Shown: in pieces, positions 7,539 through 14,493 of the stretch | Position numbering within the stretch: the first letter of the stretch is position 1 | Layout of the letters: the number at the start of each line of letters is the position of its first letter | NCBI GenBank assembly: GCA_023419655.1 | Contig: JAEZXP010000241.1 | Location: 1-20,245 of the forward strand | From: Bacillota bacterium | GTDB taxonomy: Bacteria > Bacillota > Clostridia > Lachnospirales > Lachnospiraceae | Reading direction: 5' to 3' | Length of the DNA: 20,245 bases | Translations under genes and position numbers: made by a program | The notes under the pieces: model-generated | What the model saw: only the letters and a program-made list of their open reading frames with translations | What the model was told of the DNA's origin: nothing | Database searches by the model: none

Positions 7539-10160
7539 CTACTTTTGATTGAGTACGGCTTGTGCTGCTGCCAATCTTGCGATAGGCACTCTGAACGGTG
7601 AGCAGGATACATAGTTAAGGCCTACCTTATGGCAGAACTCAACGGTTGAAGGGTCTCCGCCGTGCTCTCCACAGATACCAAGCTTTAAGCCAGGTTTTGT
7701 GGTGCGTCCTTTTTCAGCTGCCATCTTAACCAGCTGGCCTACGCCATCCTGGTCAAGTCTTGCAAATGGATCCGACTCATAAATCTTTGATTTGTAGTAG
7801 GAATCCAGGAATTTACCTGCATCATCACGGGAGAAGCCGAAGGTCATCTGTGTCAGGTCATTTGTACCGAAGGAGAAGAAATCAGCTTCTTCAGCAATCT
7901 CATCAGCAAGAAGACATGCACGGGGAATTTCAATCATGGTACCAACATGATACTCGATGTCGGAGCCCATTTCCTTCTTCACCGCTTCAGCTGTCTCGAC
8001 GACTACTTCTTTTACAAACTGTAATTCTCTCTTCTCACCTACAAGAGGTATCATAATTTCAGGTACTATATCAAAGCCTTTTTCTTTCTTAACTTCAATC
8101 GCAGCTTCCATAACCGCTCTGGTCTGCATTCTTGCAATCTCAGGATAGGTTACGGCCAGACGGCAGCCTCTATGTCCCATCATCGGGTTGAACTCATGTA
8201 ATTCATCACAGGTTGCTTTAACTTCTTCTACAGAAAGTCCCATGTCTTTTGCCAAGTCTGCAATATCCTCCGGATTTGTAGGAACAAACTCATGAAGCGG
8301 CGGGTCTAAGAAACGGATTGTAACCGGTCTTCCTTCCATAACCTCATAGATTCCTTTAAAGTCATTCTTCTGATAAGGAATCAACTCGTTAAGAGCTGCT
8401 TCTCTGGCTTCAACTGTTTTACTAAGAATCATCTTTCTAATCTTAGGAATTCTCTCAGGCTCGAAGAACATATGCTCGGTTCTGGTAAGTCCGATACCCT
8501 CTGCACCAAACTTAATTGCATTGGCAGCATCTGCGGGTGTATCTGCATTGGTTCTGACCTTAAGCGTTCTTATCTCATCCGCCCACTCCATAATTCTCTC
8601 AAAGTTACCGCTGATGGATGCTTCTATCGTATGAACATCGCCAAGATAGATATTACCTGCGGAGCCGTCAAGGGAGATATAATCTCCTTCTTTTATCGTA
8701 TTACCACCTAAGGTAAAGAATTTTTCTTCTTCATTAATCTTAATTTCACCGCAACCGGATACACAGCAAGTTCCCATACCTCTGGCAACTACTGCTGCAT
8801 GGGAGGTCATACCACCGCGTACGGTAAGGATACCCTTGGATAAATGCATCCCTTCGATATCTTCAGGTGAAGTCTCAAGACGGACAAGTATAACTCTGTT
8901 GCCCTGCTCACTTGCCTTTACAGCATCCTCAGCTGTAAAGTATACTCTGCCTGCCGCAGCACCGGGTGATGCAGGCAATGCACTTCCCATAAGCTTTGCA
9001 GCCTTTAATGCAGCCGGGTCAAAGGTAGGATGAAGCAATTGGTCTAGAGATTTCGCATCGATTCTGCTGATGGCTTCTTCCTTCGTAATCTTACCCTCAT
9101 CCACTAAATCACAGGCAATCTGAAGAGCAGCAGGTGCTGTCCTCTTACCGCTTCTGGTCTGCAGGAAGTAAAGCTTCTTATCTTCAATCGTAAATTCCAT
9201 ATCCTGCATATCTCTGTAGTGATTCTCAAGCAGGTTGGCAATTTTCATAAATTCTTTATAAACTTCAGGCATATCCTCTTCCAGTTTGCTAATAGGATTC
9301 GGAGTTCTGATACCTGCAACAACGTCCTCACCCTGTGCATTAATCAGGTATTCACCATAAATCTTAGCCTCACCGGTGGAAGGATTACGGGTAAATGCAA
9401 CACCTGTACCGGATGTATCACCAAGATTACCAAATACCATAGCCTGAACGTTAACAGCGGTACCCCAATCGCCGGGGATATCATTCATTCTTCTGTAGTA
9501 AATAGCACGGGGATTATCCCATGAACGGAAAACGGCTGTAACCGCTTCTATTAACTGCTCACTGGGCTCCTGAGGGAAGTCTGTTCCCTTTTCTTCCTTA
9601 TACAGTGCCTTAAACTGGGCAATAACTTCCTTTAAGTCATCCGCAGTAAGTTCACTATCAAAATGAACTTCCTTTTTCTCTTTAATTTCATCCAATACTC
9701 TTTCGAATTTGGATTTTGATATCTCCATAACAACGTCAGAGAACATCTGGATGAATCTTCTGTAAGAATCATATGCGAATCTCGGATTACCGGTCTTTTG
9801 GGCAAAGCCTTCAACAACTTCATCTGTTAATCCCAGATTAAGAATCGTATCCATCATACCCGGCATGGATGCTCTTGCTCCTGAACGTACAGAAACAAGC
9901 AGGGGATTTTGGGTATCACCGAATTTTTTATTCTGCTGCTCTTCAAGCTTTCTCAATGAATCAAAAATCTGGTCCTTGATTTCATCCCTAATCTTTTTGC
10001 CGTTGTTGTAATAATCTGTACAAGCTTCTGTTGTCACAATAAATCCCTGAGGAATAGGAAGTCCAAGATTAGTCATTTCTGCTAAGTTGGCACCTTTTCC
10101 GCCAAGAAGGTTCTTCATATCAGCTTTGCCTTCTTTAAACAAATAAACCCATTTTGCCAT
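7539..10160 (-). CDS. ppdK: Pyruvate, phosphate dikinase
   Basis: An 873-residue cytoplasmic enzyme that interconverts pyruvate + ATP + Pi and PEP + AMP + PPi. In fermentative clostridia it often runs as a PPi-using glycolytic step toward pyruvate. The length is within one residue of the well-studied Clostridium symbiosum enzyme. The ATP-grasp nucleotide-binding domain occupies about 1-340 (GGKGANLAEM near 20, VRSGARASMPGMMDT near 91, QTRSGKRT near 334). The swivelling phosphohistidine domain holds GGMTSHAAVVARG with catalytic His454. The C-terminal TIM barrel (about 515-873) binds pyruvate/PEP and has TEHMFF, HRGCRL, FGTNDLTQMT and the catalytic Cys830 in GICGEHGGDP. ATG 10160 has AGGAGGGC upstream. 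It follows glyQS but has its own extended -10 promoter and a structured leader, and ends at a clear terminator. Confidence 0.98.
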   Translation of the reverse strand: MAKWVYLFKEGKADMKNLLGGKGANLAEMTNLGLPIPQGFIVTTEACTDYYNNGKKIRDEIKDQIFDSLRKLEEQQNKKFGDTQNPLLVSVRSGARASMPGMMDTILNLGLTDEVVEGFAQKTGNPRFAYDSYRRFIQMFSDVVMEISKSKFERVLDEIKEKKEVHFDSELTADDLKEVIAQFKALYKEEKGTDFPQEPSEQLIEAVTAVFRSWDNPRAIYYRRMNDIPGDWGTAVNVQAMVFGNLGDTSGTGVAFTRNPSTGEAKIYGEYLINAQGEDVVAGIRTPNPISKLEEDMPEVYKEFMKIANLLENHYRDMQDMEFTIEDKKLYFLQTRSGKRTAPAALQIACDLVDEGKITKEEAISRIDAKSLDQLLHPTFDPAALKAAKLMGSALPASPGAAAGRVYFTAEDAVKASEQGNRVILVRLETSPEDIEGMHLSKGILTVRGGMTSHAAVVARGMGTCCVSGCGEIKINEEEKFFTLGGNTIKEGDYISLDGSAGNIYLGDVHTIEASISGNFERIMEWADEIRTLKVRTNADTPADAANAIKFGAEGIGLTRTEHMFFEPERIPKIRKMILSKTVEAREAALNELIPYQKNDFKGIYEVMEGRPVTIRFLDPPLHEFVPTNPEDIADLAKDMGLSVEEVKATCDELHEFNPMMGHRGCRLAVTYPEIARMQTRAVMEAAIEVKKEKGFDIVPEIMIPLVGEKRELQFVKEVVVETAEAVKKEMGSDIEYHVGTMIEIPRACLLADEIAEEADFFSFGTNDLTQMTFGFSRDDAGKFLDSYYKSKIYESDPFARLDQDGVGQLVKMAAEKGRTTKPGLKLGICGEHGGDPSTVEFCHKVGLNYVSCSPFRVPIARLAAAQAVLNQK

Positions 10161-10175
10161 AGTATATAAGCCCTC

Positions 10176-10300
10176 CTAAATATTATTTTAGTAATAAAAA
10201 TCCATTTATCATGACTTTATCGTCTGTATACATGATATGGATTCACTGTCTCTTTCAAAATGTCATATAATTTCATCTTTTACAAGATTTTTAGTCACCA
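10176..10300 (-). promoter_or_regulatory. Structured 5' leader of ppdK, with terminator-like hairpin
   Basis: If transcription starts about 7 bases after the extended -10, the ppdK leader is about 140 nt. It holds a small stem AUCUU/AAGAU (10288-10275). A larger hairpin (10243-10199) follows: AAUCCAU pairs with AUGGAUU and AUCAUG with CAUGAU, with a two-base bulge and a 17-base loop, and UUUAUUAC comes directly after. A CUAAA/UUUAG stem (10191-10176) abuts the ribosome binding site. The larger hairpin could terminate glyQS read-through or act as an attenuator. I recognise no known riboswitch class here. Confidence 0.45.
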
Positions 10301-10306
10301 AGAAGC

Positions 10307-10315
10307 ATTATAGCA
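10307..10315 (-). promoter_or_regulatory. Extended -10 promoter element of ppdK
   Basis: The minus strand reads TGCTATAAT, a perfect extended -10 (TGnTATAAT), 31-39 bases after the glyQS stop. The -35 region 17 bp upstream is poor, which an extended -10 can tolerate. It gives ppdK transcription independent of glyQS. Confidence 0.65.
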
Positions 10316-10345
10316 CAGTTCTCACAAGTTAGGGAAGTATTTTTT

Positions 10346-11734
10346 CTAAAATCTGAACTTATTCTCAAAATATGCCTTTAAATCCACAATTCTTATTCTT
10401 TCCTGCTCCATTGTATCTCTGTCACGGACAGTTACGCTGTCATCGGTCTCTGAATCAAAATCATAGGTGATACAGAAGGGTGTTCCAATTTCATCCTGCC
10501 TGCGGTAGCGCTTACCGATATTCCCTCTGTCATCAAATTCACAATTATAGTATTTGCACAATTCCAGATAGACCTTTTCAGCAGATTCAGACAGCTTTTT
10601 GGACAAGGGAAGAACACCAATCTTAACCGGTGCAATCGCCGGATGGAACCGGAGGACGGTACGCATATCTCCCTCACCTAAATCCTCTTCATCATAAGCA
10701 GAGCACAGGAACGCCAGTGTAACACGGTCCGCACCAAGAGAAGGCTCTACCACATAAGGAATATATTTTATTTTTTTCTCATCATCAAAATAGCTCAAAT
10801 CTTCCTTGGATACATTCTGATGCTGGGTCAGGTCATAATCGGTACGGTCTGCAATGCCCCACAGCTCGCCCCATCCGAAGGGGAATAAGAATTCAATGTC
10901 CGTAGTAGCTTTACTATAGAAGGAAAGCTCTGCTGCGTCATGGTCTCTTATCCGCATCTCCTCGTCCTTCAGTCCAAGGTTCTTAAGCCAGTCGATACAA
11001 AATTGTTTCCAGTAAGCAAACCATTCCAGGTCTGTATCCGGCTCACAGAAGAATTCCAGCTCCATTTGTTCAAATTCTCTGATACGGAATATAAAGTTAC
11101 CGGGAGTAATCTCATTACGGAAGGACTTGCCTATCTGCCCTATTCCGAACGGTATCTTCTTACGGGAGGTTCTTTGTACATTCTTAAAATTAACGAATAT
11201 ACCCTGAGCCGTCTCCGGTCTTAAGTAAACCACATTCTTGGAATCCTCCGTAACACCCTGAAAGGTCTTAAACATCAGGTTAAATTGGCGAATATCCGTA
11301 AAGTTATGCTTGCCGCAGGACGGACAGGCAATTTTATTATCGTCGATGTATTTTTTCATATCCTCATGAGACCAGGCATCAACTGCTCCATCCAGTGTAA
11401 TCCCCTGCTCCTTCGTATAATCCTCAATAATTTTGTCCGCACGAAAACGCTCATGGCATTCCTTACAGTCCATCAGCGGGTCAGAAAATCCACCAAGATG
11501 TCCGGAAGCAACCCATGTCTGTGTATTCATGATGATAGCACTGTCTTTACCCACATTGTAGGGATTCTCCTGGATAAATTTCTGCCACCATGCCTTTTTA
11601 ACATTGTTTTTCAGCTCAACTCCTAAATTACCATAATCCCATGAGTTTGCCAGACCTCCGTATATCTCCGAGCCGGGATATACAAAGCCCCTTGCCTTTG
11701 CTAAGGCTACGATTTTGTCCATTGTTTTTTCCAT
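10346..11734 (-). CDS. glyQS: Glycine--tRNA ligase, single-chain (alpha2) type
   Basis: A 462-residue class II aminoacyl-tRNA synthetase that charges tRNA-Gly with glycine. It is the homodimeric eukaryote/archaea-like type rather than the two-gene alpha/beta form. The N-terminus [16 protein letters not shown] is diagnostic. C90/C93 and C137/C140 form a zinc-ribbon-like pair in the insertion after motif 1. Motif 2 is [19 protein letters not shown] (about 205-223). Motif 3 is [13 protein letters not shown] (about 330-342). The anticodon-binding domain spans about 365-460 ([13 protein letters not shown]). ATG 11734 has GAGGATGAAAGT upstream. It lies 72 bases after an uncharacterised lipoprotein gene and is probably co-transcribed with it. 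No T-box leader fits in the gap. The only difficulty is the symbol, as glyS is also used. Confidence 0.97.
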   Translation of the reverse strand: MEKTMDKIVALAKARGFVYPGSEIYGGLANSWDYGNLGVELKNNVKKAWWQKFIQENPYNVGKDSAIIMNTQTWVASGHLGGFSDPLMDCKECHERFRADKIIEDYTKEQGITLDGAVDAWSHEDMKKYIDDNKIACPSCGKHNFTDIRQFNLMFKTFQGVTEDSKNVVYLRPETAQGIFVNFKNVQRTSRKKIPFGIGQIGKSFRNEITPGNFIFRIREFEQMELEFFCEPDTDLEWFAYWKQFCIDWLKNLGLKDEEMRIRDHDAAELSFYSKATTDIEFLFPFGWGELWGIADRTDYDLTQHQNVSKEDLSYFDDEKKIKYIPYVVEPSLGADRVTLAFLCSAYDEEDLGEGDMRTVLRFHPAIAPVKIGVLPLSKKLSESAEKVYLELCKYYNCEFDDRGNIGKRYRRQDEIGTPFCITYDFDSETDDSVTVRDRDTMEQERIRIVDLKAYFENKFRF

Positions 11735-11806
11735 ACTTTCATCCTCACATATCCTTTATATTTACTTAAATACTATTCTCCGCTATGGTATCCGTTCCAA
11801 AAACAA

Positions 11807-12451
11807 TTAAGGCCTGTAGATTACCACGGTCATATCCTCTCTATTGCTGGATACTTTATTCTCATCCATATATGTCGCATTACCGCTATAGAATTTGATA
11901 TCGCCTTCAACGATTATATCATACGGTTCATAGAGAACCAGTACCTGATTCTTACCGTTTTTCATGGCGGTATCCTTATTAACCACGGATTTTTTCCCTG
12001 CATCGACATACTCTGACGGAAGTTCCAGAGCAACATTCTCCGTACTGGCGCTAAAATATGCTGCGGGCATGTTATTAAAGGCGCTATAATGTGCCATCTT
12101 GGAATAGCCAAGAATCATGACTGCCTTACCATTCTTTAAGCCCAGCTCCTCTATCGTTACTTCTTTACTTCCAACCTTATCATTATAGGCCTTCACTTCT
12201 TTTGAAACAAACTCATTTAATTCATCAAGATTATAATAATTCTTATCAAAATCCTCTACAATAGCAACATATAAACTGCCGTTTCGCTTTATCAGTATCG
12301 TATCGGCATCCACATCATTGGCCGTTATAAATATCTCTTTCTTACTGCATCCTGCCATAGCAATAAAGCTAAGCATGAATATAATACAAAAAAGAATGTA
12401 CCTTGGCACATTCTTGCGCCTGACGCAATCTGTACAGTCAACATAATTCAT
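11807..12451 (-). CDS. Uncharacterised lipoprotein
   Basis: A 214-residue predicted surface lipoprotein that I do not recognise. The frame opens at ATG 12457, but GGAGGG is directly adjacent to that codon. The second ATG at 12451 has correct spacing (six bases) and I chose it. After a basic stretch (RRKNVPR) a membrane segment ends in the lipobox MAGC, with Cys35 lipidated; the N-terminus before it is unusually long and contains two more cysteines (C6 and C9). The mature part is soluble and mixed alpha/beta, with a repeated pattern of short strands (ILIKRNGSLYVAIVEDF, QVLVLYEPYDIIVEGDI, MTVVIYRP). It has its own TTGAAA/TAAAAT promoter and precedes glyQS. Its occurrence between recO and glyQS suggests a lineage-specific gene, perhaps an envelope protein. 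No function can be inferred. Confidence 0.8.
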   Translation of the reverse strand: MNYVDCTDCVRRKNVPRYILFCIIFMLSFIAMAGCSKKEIFITANDVDADTILIKRNGSLYVAIVEDFDKNYYNLDELNEFVSKEVKAYNDKVGSKEVTIEELGLKNGKAVMILGYSKMAHYSAFNNMPAAYFSASTENVALELPSEYVDAGKKSVVNKDTAMKNGKNQVLVLYEPYDIIVEGDIKFYSGNATYMDENKVSSNREDMTVVIYRP

Positions 12452-12474
12452 ATTCATCCCTCCTAGTTCCTATC

Positions 12475-12503
12475 ATTTTAACCTTAAAGAAAGATTATTT
12501 CAA
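12475..12503 (-). promoter_or_regulatory. Sigma-A promoter of the lipoprotein-glyQS unit
   Basis: On the minus strand TTGAAA (12503-12498), a 17-bp spacer and TAAAAT (12480-12475) form a near-consensus promoter between recO and the lipoprotein gene. The start would fall near 12468, leaving a leader of under 20 bases that is mostly ribosome binding site. Confidence 0.7.
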
Positions 12504-12523
12504 CTTATATTTATAGATTAAAT

Positions 12524-13264
12524 CTATAATGATTGCAGTAACTCACCCGCTTTAAATTGATGGTCTATATAATAATTCAAATAACGCCTTACACAGATTG
12601 TAAGTTCATTCAGCACCTCCATGCTAACTTTGAAAGTATAGAGATTTTCCACATCTCTTGATATTATGTACTGTAATGTATAAATGGAAGAGGTACTAAG
12701 GGGAATTGCCCCGGGGTCTTCCATCCGGCAATCTTCACACAGCAAACCTCCGCTGTCGGCGGAAAACCTGTAAGTGTTTCCTTCCTTTTCACATTTTACA
12801 CATTCAAATACCTGGGGAGCTATTCCGCTTAATGCCATCATCTTGAATTCAAATACCAGACGTATTAAAGGCAGCTCAATTGTTCCTTTTGCCACCGCTT
12901 TCAGGGTCTGATACAAGAGCTTTAATATCTCCTTCTCGTCGTTGTTCTCTTTTGTGATATAATCTGCAAATTCACAGAAATACATTCCGTAGTATACCCT
13001 GTCGACATTGGTACGAAGTTCCGGAAAGTAATTGGAAATGTCAGCGGAAGTAATCGTATAGGATGTTCTTCCTGCATATAAATCAAATTCTCCAAAAGAA
13101 AAGGGCTGACTGCATGCCAATAAGGCGCTGTTAGGTCTCCTTGCGCCTTTGGCAAATGCAGATATCTTCCCAAGCTCTTTTGTCAGCACAACTAAACGCT
13201 TATCATAATCTCCAACCGGCATGGCTGATAGCACCATTCCCGTCACTGTTGTTGCTGCCGGCAT
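12524..13264 (-). CDS. recO: DNA repair protein RecO
   Basis: A 246-residue recombination mediator that helps RecR load RecA onto SSB-coated single-stranded DNA and anneals complementary strands (RecFOR pathway). The N-terminal OB-fold (about 1-80) has the family features GMVLSAMPVGDYDKRLVVLT, AKGARRPNS and FSFGEFDLY. A helical domain follows, with a four-cysteine zinc site at C155, C158, C176 and C179 (ECVKC and LCEDC). A frame opens three codons upstream at GTG, but I chose ATG 13264 because AAGGTGG is five bases before it. The first 62 bases overlap the end of the YqzL-like gene in another frame, so translation may be coupled. The order era-yqzL-recO is the classical Firmicute arrangement. 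Confidence 0.95.
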   Translation of the reverse strand: MPAATTVTGMVLSAMPVGDYDKRLVVLTKELGKISAFAKGARRPNSALLACSQPFSFGEFDLYAGRTSYTITSADISNYFPELRTNVDRVYYGMYFCEFADYITKENNDEKEILKLLYQTLKAVAKGTIELPLIRLVFEFKMMALSGIAPQVFECVKCEKEGNTYRFSADSGGLLCEDCRMEDPGAIPLSTSSIYTLQYIISRDVENLYTFKVSMEVLNELTICVRRYLNYYIDHQFKAGELLQSL

Positions 13265-13400
13265 GAAAACCACCTTCTTCTTTATTGTTCACGACCCTGT
13301 ATTCCTCCACAATTTCTTCCCGGGTACATGCGATGTAATTGAGATAATCATCAATCCTGCCTGTCTTGACAAAATCTCTCCAATAATCATAATTCTTCAT
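13203..13400 (-). CDS. yqzL: YqzL-like small protein overlapping recO
   Basis: A 65-residue small protein. ATG 13400 has AGGGGG at good spacing. The first 25 residues, with W7, F10, T13-G14, I16-D17 and Y19-L20 (YWRDFVKTGRIDDYLNY), match the W-x-x-F-x-x-T-G-x-I-D-x-Y-L pattern of YqzL. That is a short Firmicute protein of unknown function encoded between era and recO, exactly this position. The C-terminal 20 residues, rich in glycine, asparagine and serine, are read from the recO start region in another frame and are probably not conserved. The gene lies 106 bases after era. The ribosome binding site, motif and locus support it as real. Its role is unknown. Confidence 0.75.
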   Translation of the reverse strand: MKNYDYWRDFVKTGRIDDYLNYIACTREEIVEEYRVVNNKEEGGFHAGSNNSDGNGAISHAGWRL

Positions 13401-13506
13401 AAATGAGCCCCCTAACCATGATAATATAGAAATTAATTTAATATCTATCTTTTAGGTTTCCCAACTAACATCTTTCTAAACTGGTTAGAATATCCCATTT
13501 GTATTT

Positions 13507-14457
13507 TTAATTTATATCTTTATCATTAAATCCATAATTTTTCAGTAAGAAATCGCTGTCTCTCCAGTCCTTTTTCACCTTCACCCAAAGCTGGAGATTT
13601 ACCTGGCTATCCAATAGGTTCTCGATTTCTCCTCTTGCCCGGGTACCAATCTTTTTTAGCATTGTACCCCCTTTGCCTATTATAATCCCCTTATGGCTAT
13701 CCCTCTCACAGATAATGGTTGCATGAATATCCATAATATTTGAAGGCTTATCTTCCTCTGCCGGATTTGGATTCTTTTCTTTGCTTCTGCGCTCCTTCAT
13801 CTGCTCGATGCTCACCGCTATACCATGGGGTATTTCTTCCTCCAAAAACCGAAGCGCCTTTTCTCTTATAAGCTCTGCTATAATCTGCCTTTCCGGCTGG
13901 TCGGTTATGGTATCTTCATCATAATACTGCGGCCCGTAGGGCAGATATTTAAAGATTGCTTTCGTAAGCTCTCCGGTATTCTCCCCCTTAAGGGCAGATA
14001 CCGGAATAATCTCGGCAAAATCCAGAATATCCTTATATGCTTCAATAAAGGTTAATATATTGCTTTTATTTACCATGTCAATCTTATTAATTACCAGCAT
14101 TACCGGTGTCTTTACTTTCGCCAGCTGCTCTGCAATATGCCTCTCACCGGCTCCTATAAAGGTGCTGGGTTCCACAAGCCAAAGCACGATGTCTACTTCG
14201 CGAAGTGTTCTTTCTGCTATATTCACCATATATTCGCCCAGCTTATTCTTGGCCTTGTGAATACCCGGCGTGTCAATAAATATAATTTGTCCCCGCTCGT
14301 CTGTGAATACCGTCTGTATTCGATTTCTGGTTGTCTGGGGCTTGTTAGAGGTAATCGCTATCTTCTGGCCAATCAGATGGTTCATCAGAGTGGATTTACC
14401 AACATTCGGTCTGCCTATCAGGGTAACAAACCCGGATTTTTTCTTGTTATCGTACAT
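13507..14457 (-). CDS. era: GTPase Era
   Basis: A 316-residue GTPase that binds 16S rRNA near its 3' end and aids 30S subunit assembly. The frame extends eight codons further, but ATG 14457 is chosen because GAGGAG precedes it and the product then starts at the usual point before G1. Landmarks are G1 GRPNVGKS (15-22), G2 region QTTRNRI, G3 DTPG (62-65), G4 NKID (124-127), G5 SALKGEN (about 154-160) and a C-terminal KH domain with IIIGKGG (about 258-264). A charged stretch at about 222-240 (ERRSKEKNPNPAEEDK) lengthens the loop before the KH domain and looks like a lineage-specific insertion. It is 36 bases downstream of the M16C peptidase gene and probably shares its promoter. Confidence 0.97.
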   Translation of the reverse strand: MYDNKKKSGFVTLIGRPNVGKSTLMNHLIGQKIAITSNKPQTTRNRIQTVFTDERGQIIFIDTPGIHKAKNKLGEYMVNIAERTLREVDIVLWLVEPSTFIGAGERHIAEQLAKVKTPVMLVINKIDMVNKSNILTFIEAYKDILDFAEIIPVSALKGENTGELTKAIFKYLPYGPQYYDEDTITDQPERQIIAELIREKALRFLEEEIPHGIAVSIEQMKERRSKEKNPNPAEEDKPSNIMDIHATIICERDSHKGIIIGKGGTMLKKIGTRARGEIENLLDSQVNLQLWVKVKKDWRDSDFLLKNYGFNDKDIN

Positions 14458-14493
14458 AATTCTCCTCATTTTCTTTATCATTCATTAAGCGGA

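Noticed and set aside
9219..9524. 101-codon plus-strand open frame opposite ppdK
   Set aside because: Antisense to the ATP-grasp domain of PPDK; several other such frames occur in the same gene, as expected by chance in a codon-biased gene.
11285..11626. 113-codon plus-strand open frame opposite glyQS
   Set aside because: Antisense to conserved glycyl-tRNA synthetase motifs; the product has no coherent domain features.
11735..11806. T-box riboswitch before glyQS
   Set aside because: The gap is 72 bases, too short for a T-box, and no AGGGUGGNACCGCG-type core is seen.
13474..13490. Hairpin TTCTAA/TTAGAA in the era-yqzL gap as a terminator
   Set aside because: A 6-bp AT-rich stem without a U-run on either strand; the gene cluster continues beyond it.
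14458..14481. Longer Era starting at 14481
   Set aside because: No ribosome binding site before it; GAGGAG correctly precedes ATG 14457.
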